Assembly (NCBI GenBank): GCA_005881295.1
Contig: VBHS01000279.1
Span: forward strand, 1-17,021
Reading direction: 5' to 3'
Length of the DNA stretch: 17,021 nt
From: Chloroflexota bacterium
GTDB lineage: Bacteria > Chloroflexota > Ktedonobacteria > Ktedonobacterales > Ktedonobacteraceae
Shown: piece after piece, positions 7,200 through 14,636 of the stretch
How positions within the stretch are numbered: the first letter of the stretch is position 1
Layout of the letters: every line of letters starts with the position of its first letter
Program-made: the position numbers and the translations under genes
The notes under the pieces: generated by a model
The model's input: only the letters and a program-made list of their open reading frames with translations
Databases searched by the model: none
What the model was told of the DNA's origin: nothing

Positions 7200-7434
7200 C
7201 CACCCTCGCCTCATCGGGCAGGGCCAAGAGCGTGTTGCCATACTTCACCACTTTCAGCACTGGCTTCGTTTCAGGGCTGGCCGGTGTGCCAGCGTTATGC
7301 AAGAGGCCGGCGACATACTCAGCCCAGTTGCGATCATCGGCGCGTAAGACTTCGTACCAGCGAGGCTGGCCGCTTGGCTTCAGCGGAGCCTGATACATGA
7401 ATATCGAAAACGGGAATCGGAAAGAATAACTCAT
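7200..7434 (-). pseudogene. Unrecognised protein N-terminus, cut at the element border
   Basis: On the minus strand an ORF begins MSYSFRFPFSIF, with an internal ATG at 7398 (MYQAPLKPSGQPRWYEVL). It continues RNWAEYVAGLLHNAGTPAS, KPVLKVVKYGNTLLALPDEA and RVV. Composition and regular structure look protein-like, but I do not recognise the family. There is no convincing ribosome binding site for either ATG. At 7199 the sequence enters the TGGTAA tip of the 410-bp element, so the codons beyond it are probably not native. The rest of the gene is not seen. Confidence 0.4.
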
Positions 7435-7731
7435 GTTAGATTGAACGTTCTAGTGGCTCACTCTTGCTTGGCCCACCACTACGTAACCTTACCTAGCGAT
7501 GGGCCAGTTAGTGACTTCTCCGGTGAAACGGCATAGGAAAATGGATGCATGATTGCTTTCCCATAAGGATATCCCCCAGGCTCAACGACATAATACTGAC
7601 ATCCACTCATAAATCGAAGGCGATGAAATTGCCTCCGGTTCACCTGCGACTTCGGCTCTCAAAGGAGTGATTTCCCCACGGAGCCAGACAAGTCACTTGA
7701 CTGATTTCTGCGTGGATGTAGCATAATACTC
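7435..7731. other. Spacer without recognisable features
   Basis: No ORF of note, repeat or RNA gene was seen here. It separates the mobile-element block from the MarR remnant. Confidence 0.5.
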
Positions 7732-7760
7732 TTGACAAGTTTGAAATATCATGTTAATAT
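7732..7760 (+). promoter_or_regulatory. Promoter of the decayed MarR gene
   Basis: TTGACA (7732-7737), 17-bp spacer, TAATAT (7755-7760). The AT-rich surroundings align with the promoter of the intact MarR gene at 10170, including TATCAT in the spacer. The inverted repeat CGGTATC/GATACCG (7809-7815, 7834-7840) lies in the leader. The good match to consensus suggests it may still fire although its first gene is dead; it could serve the genes at 8577 and 9290. Confidence 0.6.
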
Positions 7761-7857
7761 AATTACTAAATAAAAGTATATTGCCATAAAAATCATTGAG
7801 ATTGATGTCGGTATCGTTTTAGATGTAGTAAAGGATACCGTAGTGGTTCGCTATTTT

Positions 7858-8193
7858 GATCTTGCACAGTGACGTGCAGTGCTGGGGTTCATGATCTTTC
7901 TCTATGATATGCTAAGCAATAGCTGGAAGCGTTTTGGGCAGAACCGGTTTTGTTCACCTAACGAAATGACGGTGCTTGGTGTTTTGGTCTGCTCTACACC
8001 CTAGATGGTGAAGGAAATTGCGGTGTTGCCGTGTATGGACACGAGTGAACTTGCATACCTGTTTGACAGTCTGGAAAAGAACGGTTATGCAACACGAACA
8101 CTGATCCTTGCAATTGGCCGACGCGTACTGACTACAGGAGTGGTCTCTTTTTTGCTCGTGTATTCTTTCAAGTTAGTATTATTTCAATTATGA
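7858..8193 (+). pseudogene. Decayed MarR-family regulator, paralogue of the gene at 10285
   Basis: The frame reads RAVLGFMIFLYDMLSNSWK, then FCSPNEMTVLGVL, a TAG at 8002-8004, then MVKEIAV and LFDSLEKNGYATRTL. Each piece aligns with the intact MarR protein at 10285 (RAVLDFMLFLSDTL, LCSPDEVSVISLL, MVKQIAE, ILDSLEEHGYATRTL). The start region has lost its reading frame, a stop codon interrupts the HTH domain, and the sequence after GRRVLTTG no longer matches the MarR wing. The ORF from 8005 to 8193 is only the tail of this remnant. Confidence 0.8.
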
Positions 8194-8273
8194 CATAATT
8201 ATATTTTGAATGAAAAAGAAGTGGTAGAGTGAAGCGCAACTCTGGGCTTAGTACAGCAATGAAGGAGGTAATT

Positions 8274-8554
8274 ATGCTCCATGACAAGATCGCGCTCGTT
8301 ACAGGTGCAATCTCTGGAATCGGGAGAGCCATCACGATTTGACTTCCCAGCAGGCCGCGCGGCCCGTCGTCTATCTCGCAAGCTCGCCTGAGGTAGACGG
8401 CGTAATCGGGACGTACTTTGCCAACAGCAAGTCAAAGGTATCCATGTCAATTTGATATGATCAAGTGCTGCAAGAGCGCGTGTGGACCAAAAGTGCGGCG
8501 TTGATCAACCTGGCGGCGAGCATTCCACTGGACGTCGCCATGCGTCCGGCATAA
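8274..8554 (+). pseudogene. Internally deleted SDR, paralogue of the gene at 11028
   Basis: A perfect ribosome binding site (GAAGGAGGT, 8261-8269) precedes ATG 8274. The product begins LHDKIALVTGAISGIGRAIT, the dinucleotide-binding TGxxxGIG loop of short-chain dehydrogenases, and stops at TGA 8340-8342. In another frame the C-terminus follows at once: RPVVYLASSPEVDGVIGTYF, a TGA, then YDQVLQERVWTKSAALINL, ending at TAA 8552-8554. These pieces match the ends of the intact SDR at 11028 (ALYLATSPEVEGVTGQYF, YDEALQERVWTMSADLVGL). The middle of about 200 residues, with the NNAG and YxxxK motifs, is deleted. It cannot be active. Confidence 0.85.
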
Positions 8555-8576
8555 AGCATTCAAGGAGGTACACAGC

Positions 8577-9293
8577 ATGAAGAATCGAAAGGAACCGTTT
8601 GAAGCGCCCAAGCAATCACCTAGCAAGCTAACGCGCCGGGATGCCCTCACCGCCACCCTTGGTGTGATCGGGCTGACCGCATGGGGGGTCGTCGGGGGAT
8701 TTTTCTCTAAGATAGCGTTTCCGCAACCCCTCGTTTTTGAATTTCCCGACAAGGTTGCGGCGCAGGGGATCCGGTTAGTGCCGACACCAGCCTGTCCCGA
8801 TGACCATGAAGAGCCAACTCATGCCTTTGAAGAGGGGCCATTCTACACTCCCAATTCGCCGCTCAAGACCAACTTCCGGCTGCCCGGCCACACAGGACGT
8901 GAGCTTGTGGTACGTGGCCGCGTTCTTGACACACACTGCAGGCCGATCGCGGGTGCAGTGCTCGATTTTTGGCAGGTGAACGAGCACGGCGTGTATGACA
9001 ACATCGGCTATAACTACCGTGGTCACCAATTCACCCAAGCCGATGGCTCATATGAACTTCTAACACTGTTGCCGGTGCCCTACGTCTTCGCAGGTCTGTG
9101 GCGTGCTGCCCATATTCACGTCAAGACACAAGGGCCGAACACGCGTCTGCTAACGTCACAAATATTTTTTGACAATGACCCTCAGGGCAACGCGCGTGCG
9201 TTCGACTTCGATCATGCTTTGCTAGCGAAAATACGCACATTGCCCGATGGGTCGGCGGAGACGGTGTACAACTTTGTGATGGAGGCAGTATGA
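8577..9293 (+). CDS. Intradiol ring-cleavage dioxygenase-like protein with Tat-type N-terminus
   Basis: This is a 238-residue protein of the intradiol dioxygenase fold, which cleaves catechols between the hydroxyls using Fe(III). VVRGRVLDTHCRPIAGAVLD (111-130) followed by FWQVNEHGVYDN is the family signature. Likely iron ligands are Y140, Y169, H179 and H181 (AAHIHVK). The N-terminus has a twin-arginine-like LTRRDAL followed by a hydrophobic segment (residues 24-43), so the protein is probably exported or membrane-anchored, as in the secreted subgroup whose substrates are mostly unknown. The start is fixed by AAGGAGGT (8562-8569). It follows the SDR remnant by 22 bp and overlaps the next gene by 4 bp, so it probably sits in one operon with it. 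All likely metal ligands are present. Confidence 0.9.
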   Translation: MKNRKEPFEAPKQSPSKLTRRDALTATLGVIGLTAWGVVGGFFSKIAFPQPLVFEFPDKVAAQGIRLVPTPACPDDHEEPTHAFEEGPFYTPNSPLKTNFRLPGHTGRELVVRGRVLDTHCRPIAGAVLDFWQVNEHGVYDNIGYNYRGHQFTQADGSYELLTLLPVPYVFAGLWRAAHIHVKTQGPNTRLLTSQIFFDNDPQGNARAFDFDHALLAKIRTLPDGSAETVYNFVMEAV

Positions 9294-9796
9294 CAACGAT
9301 ACGTTCCCCGCGCTGGATTCGAATCATTAGCGCAACGATTGGCTGCGCCGCGCTTGTGTTGAGTGGCATCTGTTTCTTCGCCCCTCATCTCCTGTTTGGA
9401 CTCGATGTGTACCGTACGTTGACGCGCCTTTCCCTCGGCCTGCTGGGCGCGTTGGCGGCTGGCTTGGGCATCACGGCGGTAGTGGCCGCAGCTGAGGGTG
9501 ACCCGGTGGTGTTACGAACGGTGGTACTGGCGATGTTTATCGCGTCGGCGCTGACTCCACCGATCATCATCTACAACATCGGCGCCTTCGATCAGATGGA
9601 CACCTCAGGAGTGCAGGCCTTCAGCGTTGCCGGAGTCGTGATCCTTGGCGTGAGCCTTCCATTGCTGTTGAGCCTACTGGTGTTGCAGCGGCTGCGGCAG
9701 GCGGCGAAGGTTGAAGCCGCTCCTGCGGGACGACAAGTGGCCAGGACCGTTCAGTCGGACATATCTGACAATCCTTCGTCGAGCATTTCATCGTGA
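9290..9796 (+). CDS. Small membrane protein with four predicted helices
   Basis: This 168-residue protein starts inside the stop of the dioxygenase gene (ATGA, 9290-9293), a strong sign of translational coupling. Hydrophobic segments lie at about 12-34, 42-66, 74-97 and 108-132, and a polar tail of about 35 residues follows. I do not recognise a family; the plan is like many short DUF-type membrane proteins. Coupling suggests it works with the exported dioxygenase, perhaps as an anchor or redox partner, but no cofactor motif is visible. Confidence 0.8.
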   Translation: MTTIRSPRWIRIISATIGCAALVLSGICFFAPHLLFGLDVYRTLTRLSLGLLGALAAGLGITAVVAAAEGDPVVLRTVVLAMFIASALTPPIIIYNIGAFDQMDTSGVQAFSVAGVVILGVSLPLLLSLLVLQRLRQAAKVEAAPAGRQVARTVQSDISDNPSSSISS

Positions 9797-9845
9797 CAAC
9801 CTCATTGGTTTGGTTGTCACGAGCAGGAGTTGGACTCCTGCTCGT
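9793..9845 (+). terminator. Two back-to-back hairpins after the membrane-protein gene
   Basis: GTGACAACC (9793-9801) pairs with GGTTGTCAC (9812-9820), a 9-bp perfect stem overlapping the stop codon. ACGAGCAGGAGT (9819-9830) pairs with ACTCCTGCTCGT (9834-9845), a 12-bp perfect stem with a 3-base loop. The two share two bases, so they may exclude each other. There is no T-tract, so a plain intrinsic terminator is not proven; an RNA-stabilising 3' structure is the alternative. Confidence 0.45.
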
Positions 9846-9856
9846 ATGATCCTTAG

Positions 9857-10062
9857 GGGGTCACTGTATCAATACGGGACAAACATACGCTAAGGACCTT
9901 TACCATCTTCATAATGAGCGCTTTTGCTGTAAAAAGAGAGAGAAGGGGCCTTTCAGAGATGGACTCATGAGTCCCGACGCTTTCATTCCCTCAACCGGAT
10001 CGCGCCTCCGAAGACGATTTGCAGCTTAGCGTATGTTTCTCCCAATTTGCTATTGTGACCCC
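9857..10062. mobile_element. 206-bp MITE with 38-bp inverted ends and CTTAG target duplication
   Basis: The left end GGGGTCACTGTATC (9857-9894) and the right end (10025-10062) are inverted copies matching at 31 of 38 positions; the outer 8 and inner AAACATACGCTAAG match fully. CTTAG directly flanks both sides (9852-9856 and 10063-10067), a 5-bp target duplication. The core has no ORF of note. It lies between the small membrane-protein gene and the intact MarR gene. The parent transposase is not in the window. Confidence 0.8.
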
Positions 10063-10169
10063 CTTAGGCGATTTCGCTTGCTGAGCTTGCTAGTCGACAG
10101 GATATCCTCCAGCGCTATGGCATTAGTCCCTGACCCTTATATCAGAATACCAGTTCAGGTAAAGTGCTC

Positions 10170-10198
10170 TTGACAGATTTAAATTATCATATTACAAT
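10170..10198 (+). promoter_or_regulatory. Promoter of the intact MarR gene
   Basis: TTGACA (10170-10175), 17-bp spacer, TACAAT (10193-10198). The -10 box overlaps a perfect palindrome (10195-10210). The whole stretch aligns with the promoter at 7732. Confidence 0.75.
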
Positions 10199-10210
10199 AA
10201 TATATTATTG
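10195..10210. promoter_or_regulatory. Palindromic candidate operator for MarR
   Basis: CAATAATATATTATTG is a perfect 16-bp palindrome that overlaps the -10 box, the usual place for MarR-type autorepression. Dimeric MarR proteins bind palindromes of about this size. The decayed copy upstream of 7800 lacks the perfect palindrome. Confidence 0.6.
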
Positions 10211-10284
10211 AAAATAGTGTGCGACCAGTGTTTCGCGAGATCATCCCACGAGGGAGCAGATGAACTGGTAGAGAAGGAGTCTTT

Positions 10285-10740
10285 ATGGATAACGATCTTG
10301 AGTCATCGCAGACGCGTGCTGTCCTTGACTTTATGCTTTTCCTGAGTGACACGTTAAGCCAAAGATCGAAGCTGTTTGAGCAGGAGACCTTGTGCTCTCC
10401 TGACGAGGTAAGCGTGATCTCTCTCCTTACCCGGCGCGGGCCTATGATGGTGAAGCAAATCGCCGAGGGGATGGCTGGAATAGATCCCAGTAAACTGACA
10501 CGTATTCTTGATAGCTTGGAAGAGCATGGATATGCGACTCGTACCCTTAATCGTGAAGATCGACGGAGCTTTCTTGTCACTCCTACCGAGCGAGGGAGGC
10601 GACTTCTTGACGTCTTTACCGGACAACTCGGGGACCTTGCACAGGATCTGCTCGCTGCACTCACACCAGTGGAACGATTGATCCTCGTCGAATTGTTTAC
10701 CAAAGTCCAGGCAAATTGGAATCAGAGACAGGATGCGTAG
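10285..10740 (+). CDS. MarR-family transcriptional regulator
   Basis: This 151-residue winged-helix regulator is of the MarR family, whose dimers bind DNA and release it when a small ligand or oxidant is sensed. The DNA-binding core spans about 39-105: CSPDEVSVISLL, MMVKQIAEGMAGIDPSKLTR (recognition helix region), ILDSLEEHGYATRTL, and the wing NREDRRSFLVTPTERG with the conserved D-x-R. C37 is the only cysteine, so one-cysteine oxidant sensing is possible but unproven. GAAGGAG (10273-10279) supports the ATG at 10285. It is the first gene of a co-directional run of SDR and ABC exporter genes and is probably their local regulator and its own. Confidence 0.92.
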   Translation: MDNDLESSQTRAVLDFMLFLSDTLSQRSKLFEQETLCSPDEVSVISLLTRRGPMMVKQIAEGMAGIDPSKLTRILDSLEEHGYATRTLNREDRRSFLVTPTERGRRLLDVFTGQLGDLAQDLLAALTPVERLILVELFTKVQANWNQRQDA

Positions 10741-10742
10741 TC

Positions 10743-10756
10743 CTTTCTCGAGAAAG
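10743..10756. other. 14-bp palindrome directly after the MarR stop
   Basis: CTTTCTCGAGAAAG is perfectly palindromic and starts 3 bp after the MarR stop. A T-rich tract follows about 30 bp later (10783-10810). It could be a weak hairpin or a protein-binding site; neither can be decided here. Confidence 0.35.
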
Positions 10757-10811
10757 CATCAGCATTTGTGTAGAACGCCATCCTCTTTTTTTGTTTATTT
10801 TTATTTTCATT

Positions 10812-10840
10812 TTGATAAGAAAGCAAAATGAAACTATACA
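10812..10840 (+). promoter_or_regulatory. Possible second promoter ahead of the SDR-ABC genes
   Basis: TTGATA (10812-10817) and TATACA (10835-10840) are 17 bp apart in the 287-bp gap between MarR and SDR. It would give a leader of roughly 180 bases. The gap has no other gene. Confidence 0.4.
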
Positions 10841-11027
10841 AAAGAGTTGCTTGGAAGTAGTCATATGGCGTGGCAGGTTCGCGTTGCGTGGATTGATCAG
10901 CTTACCCGTCACAGTTGAAGCGTCCAAGAGGGAGTTGAAGAAGTCAGAACTTTTTGGAGAAACGGAAACCACTCTTACTCGCGAGAAATAGCATGTCAAC
11001 ACCCGTGAGCCAAAGAAAGGAACACGC

Positions 11028-11894
11028 ATGATCCAGAGAAACGGAGTTTTCCTCGTCACAGGCGCAAGTGCTGGCCTGGGAAAAGCTATTACCACTGGCC
11101 TCGCTCGACAGGGCGCAACCGTCGTGATGGTCTCTCGGAACCGTCAGAAAGGCGAGGAGACCCTGTCCGAAATTGCGGGGGTGACAGGCAATCCCTCCCT
11201 CGATCTCCTGGTGGCCGATCTTTCCTCGCAACAAGCGATCCGCCAACTCGCCCAGGAATTTCAGCAGCGCTATTCTCGCCTCCACATCTTAGTGAACAAC
11301 GCGGGTGCTCATATGCAACAGCGCCAGCTGAGTGTTGATGGGATAGAGATGAATCTGGCCATTAATCATCTCTCGGCCTTTCTCCTCACCAATTTGCTCG
11401 TGGATACCATGCGCGCTAGTGCCCCAGCACGGATCGTCAATGTGGCGTCCAATGCCATGACCCGTTCGGTGAACCTGGATGATCTGCAGAGTGAGCAGAC
11501 GTTTGTGCCCTTTGCCGTGTACGGGCAGGCCAAGCTGGCGATGGCGCTCTGCACCTATGCACTGGCTCGCAGGCTCACAGGCACGGGCGTCACGGCGAAT
11601 GCCTTGCATCCAGGCTTGACGGCCACCAACATCGTTGATGCCGTGGCACCGCCGATCGCACGTCCTTTTCTCGGCATCATCAAACGCTTCCTCCAGACCC
11701 CGGAGCAAGGAGCGCAGACCGCGCTCTATCTGGCAACGTCGCCAGAGGTGGAAGGCGTCACCGGACAGTACTTTGTCCGCAGCAAGCAGGGGCGATCCGT
11801 CCCCAATTCTTATGATGAGGCGTTGCAAGAGCGGGTCTGGACCATGAGTGCGGACCTGGTTGGTCTGGAGCGTGCAGTGTCACCTCGTTCTTGA
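11028..11894 (+). CDS. Short-chain dehydrogenase/reductase (SDR), retinol-dehydrogenase-like
   Basis: This is a 288-residue classical SDR, a cytoplasmic NAD(P)-dependent oxidoreductase. It has the cofactor loop TGASAGLG (11-18), NNAG (90-93), the catalytic Ser in VNVASNAM (S141), and Y165-GQA-K169. HPGLTAT (194-200) is the usual post-catalytic loop. SRN at 36-38 after the second strand favours NADP. Length and the C-terminal YDEALQERVW segment match the remnant at 8274. AAAGGAA (11016-11022) supports the start. It lies between MarR and the DrrA gene, 98 bp before the latter, so it probably belongs to the exporter operon. It may modify the exported compound or a stress product; the substrate is unknown. 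Confidence 0.92.
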   Translation: MIQRNGVFLVTGASAGLGKAITTGLARQGATVVMVSRNRQKGEETLSEIAGVTGNPSLDLLVADLSSQQAIRQLAQEFQQRYSRLHILVNNAGAHMQQRQLSVDGIEMNLAINHLSAFLLTNLLVDTMRASAPARIVNVASNAMTRSVNLDDLQSEQTFVPFAVYGQAKLAMALCTYALARRLTGTGVTANALHPGLTATNIVDAVAPPIARPFLGIIKRFLQTPEQGAQTALYLATSPEVEGVTGQYFVRSKQGRSVPNSYDEALQERVWTMSADLVGLERAVSPRS

Positions 11895-11992
11895 TCGTGA
11901 GACACGAGGGAACAGCTCTTTTAGTTGTGTCTATGTATGACCAAACAGTAACAAATGCTATCGGTAGCTGCCTGGAAAAGGAGGAATCTCCC

Positions 11993-12997
11993 ATGGCGAA
12001 CAGACCGGCCATATTGGCCGAAGGACTCCACAAACATTATGGAAAAACGCATGCCCTGGCAGGGCTCGATCTGGTCGCTGAGCAGGGGAGCGTCCTCGCC
12101 CTGCTCGGCCCTAATGGCGCTGGCAAGACCACCGCCGTGCGTATCTTGACGACGCTCCTGCGTCCCGACTCCGGGCGAGCAGAGGTGGCCGGGCTCGATG
12201 TCGTCAAAAACGCCGACGCGCTCCGTGCGCATATTGGCCTGGCTGGCCAATATGCTGCCGTCGATGAGAACCTCACCGGGTACGAAAACCTGGTGATGTT
12301 TGGGCAACTCTATCATCTGTCAGGGAGCGTGGCACGGCAACGGGCCGATCAACTCCTGGCAGACTTTGACCTGGTTGATGCTGGCGCACGCACGGTCAAG
12401 ACCTACTCGGGAGGCATGCGCCGGCGCCTGGATTTAGCGGCGAGCTTGATCATCGCGCCTCCGGTGCTCTTTCTGGATGAGCCGACCACCGGGCTGGATC
12501 CACGCGGCCGCCTGGCGATGTGGGAGGTCATCAGAACACTCACCGCTTCCGGGACCACGGCCTTACTCACCACCCAATACCTGGAGGAAGCCGATCAACT
12601 CGCCGACCAGATCGCTGTCGTGGATCATGGGCATGTGATTGCCAACGGCACCGCCGATGAACTGAAGGCCCAGGTCGGTGACGAGCGCATCGAGCTCACG
12701 CTGGCGCAGGGGGGTGACCTGGCTGCCGCTGCACAGGCGCTGCGTCCCTACAGTTCAGGCGAACTCCAGGTTGACGCGGAGCGCCGCCAGCTCGTTGTGC
12801 CGGTGAGACACGGGGCGCACCAGCTCGTTGCCATCGTGCGCGATCTCGATGCGGCGCAGATTCCCCTGGACGACCTGGCCCTGCGCCAGCCCACCCTGGA
12901 TGATGTTTTTCTCACGCTGACCGGGCGCGAGGCTTCGGAAACAGAGCTGCCCGCTGAGATCGCAGACAGCCAACCTCTGGTAAGGAGTACACGATGA
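11993..12997 (+). CDS. ABC exporter ATP-binding protein, DrrA type
   Basis: This 334-residue ATPase powers an ABC-2 type exporter of the daunorubicin-resistance (DrrAB) kind. It has Walker A GPNGAGKTT (39-47), signature YSGGMRRRLDLA (138-149), Walker B VLFLDEPTTGLD (158-169), and TTQYLEEAD (193-201), where Gln replaces the usual switch His as in DrrA-like proteins. The C-terminal extension (about 225-334), including LRQPTLDDVFLTLTG, is the DrrA-specific domain. The frame is open from 11891, but AAAAGGAGG (11976-11984) fixes the start at 11993. It overlaps the permease gene by 4 bp. Drug export is typical of the family; the actual substrate is not readable. Confidence 0.95.
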   Translation: MANRPAILAEGLHKHYGKTHALAGLDLVAEQGSVLALLGPNGAGKTTAVRILTTLLRPDSGRAEVAGLDVVKNADALRAHIGLAGQYAAVDENLTGYENLVMFGQLYHLSGSVARQRADQLLADFDLVDAGARTVKTYSGGMRRRLDLAASLIIAPPVLFLDEPTTGLDPRGRLAMWEVIRTLTASGTTALLTTQYLEEADQLADQIAVVDHGHVIANGTADELKAQVGDERIELTLAQGGDLAAAAQALRPYSSGELQVDAERRQLVVPVRHGAHQLVAIVRDLDAAQIPLDDLALRQPTLDDVFLTLTGREASETELPAEIADSQPLVRSTR

Positions 12998-13815
12998 ACA
13001 GCAGTACCTTGCACACGACCCATACCCTCTTGCCGCTGGCCCGTCCCTCGATCTATTGGACGCTCGCCGACGCGCTCGTGCTGGCCAGGCGCCAGCTGGT
13101 GCAGATCCCGCGCATCCCCGAAGAACTGCTCTTCGCGACAATCCAGCCGATCATGTTCGTCTTCCTCTTCCGTTACGTCTTTGGGGGGGCGATCGCGGTC
13201 AGTGGCACCAGCTACGTCAACTACCTGATGGCCGGCATCTTCGCTCAGACCGTCATCTTCGGCTCGACGAACACCGGTATCGGCCTGGCCACCGACCTGC
13301 AAAAAGGTCTGGTGGACCGCTTTCGCTCGCTGCCGATGGCAAGATCGGCCGTCCTCACTGGTCGCACCCTCGCTGACCTGGTACGGAGTACCTTCGTCGT
13401 GTTTGTCATGTGGATGGTCGGGCTGCTGGTCGGCTTCCAACCACAGGGCAATGTCCTCTCCTGGGTGGCGGCGGCGGGGCTTTTGCTGCTGACCAGCTTT
13501 GCCTTCTCGTGGATCTCGGCGACGGTTGGACTGGTGGTAAGCAGTGTGGAGGCAGCACAATCGGCTGGCTTCATCTGGCTCTTTCCGCTGACCTTCGCCA
13601 GTAGCGCCTTCGTGCCGACTCAGAGCATGCCCAGCTGGCTGCGTGCCTTCGCCGAGCACCAGCCGGTCTCCCTGATCGTCAACGCCGTGCGCGGGCTCTT
13701 GCTCAACCAGCCGGATGCCTCGACCATCTGGCAGGCGCTGGCCTGGTGTGTAGGTCTCCTCGTCATCTTCATTCCGCTGGCAGTCTGGGCGTATGGACGC
13801 CGCACAGCGCGCTGA
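12994..13815 (+). CDS. ABC-2 type exporter permease, DrrB type
   Basis: This 273-residue membrane protein is the partner of the DrrA-type ATPase; the ATGA overlap at 12994 shows coupling. It has about six hydrophobic segments (roughly 45-63, 75-95, 128-150, 155-182, 188-208, 247-268). The cytoplasmic coupling region LQKGLVDRFRSLPMARSAVL (102-121) is a hallmark of ABC-2 permeases of this group. AAGGAG precedes the ATG. It appears full-length. Confidence 0.94.
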   Translation: MNSSTLHTTHTLLPLARPSIYWTLADALVLARRQLVQIPRIPEELLFATIQPIMFVFLFRYVFGGAIAVSGTSYVNYLMAGIFAQTVIFGSTNTGIGLATDLQKGLVDRFRSLPMARSAVLTGRTLADLVRSTFVVFVMWMVGLLVGFQPQGNVLSWVAAAGLLLLTSFAFSWISATVGLVVSSVEAAQSAGFIWLFPLTFASSAFVPTQSMPSWLRAFAEHQPVSLIVNAVRGLLLNQPDASTIWQALAWCVGLLVIFIPLAVWAYGRRTAR

Positions 13816-13865
13816 GATAGGGATCGGAACGAGTAGCTTACCAAGAAAGAAGGAGGAGAAGTCAT

Positions 13866-14612
13866 ATGCATACAACTGTTCCGCCCGAAACCGGGCAAGC
13901 ACAAAGTACTGAGCGCACAGTTGTGATGGATGTGCTAAACATCACCAAGAATCTGCCCCTCGGTCGCGAACGCATCGAGATCCTCAAGGGCATCAGTTTT
14001 CAGATCAGGAGTGGAGAGTTCGTCTCCATCGTTGGGCCATCCGGTTCAGGGAAAAGTACATTGCTTGGCATTATCGCCGGTCTGGATAATCCCACGACCG
14101 GGCAGGTGTTGATCGATGGCGTTGATATCACACGCATGAGCGAGGGCAAGTTGGCGGCGGTGCGCAACAGCGAGATCGGTATGGTCTTCCAGGCCTTCAA
14201 CCTGATTCCCACGCTGACCGCCCAAGAAAATGTGGAAGTTCCCCTGTATGTCGGAAAGCACAAAGGCTCGCCATCCGCGCGTGCGCAAGAACTGTTGGCC
14301 CTGGTTGGTCTCACGCACCGGCTCGATCACCGACCGAACCAGCTCTCCGGTGGGGAGCAGCAGCGTGTTGCGATTGCGCGTGCGCTGGCAACCGATCCCG
14401 CTTTTGTGATTGCTGACGAGCCAACCGGCAACCTGGATGCGCGCAATGGCGAAAACGTGCTTGAGCTGATCGCCCAACTACGCACACAGACAGGGAAAAC
14501 CTTCATCATCGCGACACACGACCCAGTGGTGGCCTCGCATGCCGACCGCACCATTCGTATCGTCGATGGCAAAATTACCGAGATCGAGCACTCCAACGGC
14601 AGTTTCACGTAA
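13866..14612 (+). CDS. ABC ATP-binding protein, MacB/LolD type
   Basis: This is a 248-residue ATPase of the type that drives FtsX-like permeases (MacB, LolD, antimicrobial-peptide transporters). It has Walker A GPSGSGKST (57-65), Q-loop Q109, signature LSGGEQQRVAIARAL (160-174), Walker B FVIADEPTGNLD (180-191) and switch H218. An N-terminal extension of about 20 residues precedes the domain. AAGGAGG upstream supports ATG 13866. It is 50 bp after the DrrB gene and 24 bp before the FtsX gene, its natural partner. Because the partner is broken, its present role is uncertain. Confidence 0.95.
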   Translation: MHTTVPPETGQAQSTERTVVMDVLNITKNLPLGRERIEILKGISFQIRSGEFVSIVGPSGSGKSTLLGIIAGLDNPTTGQVLIDGVDITRMSEGKLAAVRNSEIGMVFQAFNLIPTLTAQENVEVPLYVGKHKGSPSARAQELLALVGLTHRLDHRPNQLSGGEQQRVAIARALATDPAFVIADEPTGNLDARNGENVLELIAQLRTQTGKTFIIATHDPVVASHADRTIRIVDGKITEIEHSNGSFT

Positions 14613-14636
14613 TGACGGCGACGAAAGGAGACGCCC

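Noticed and set aside
8005..8193. 62-residue + strand ORF as a separate gene
   Set aside because: Its first part aligns in frame with the MarR gene at 10285 after an internal TAG, so it is the tail of the MarR remnant.
12748..13902. 384-residue minus-strand ORF
   Set aside because: It is the antisense shadow of the DrrA and DrrB genes, which have full motifs, ribosome binding sites and coupling on the + strand; its own translation is low-complexity and matches nothing known to me.
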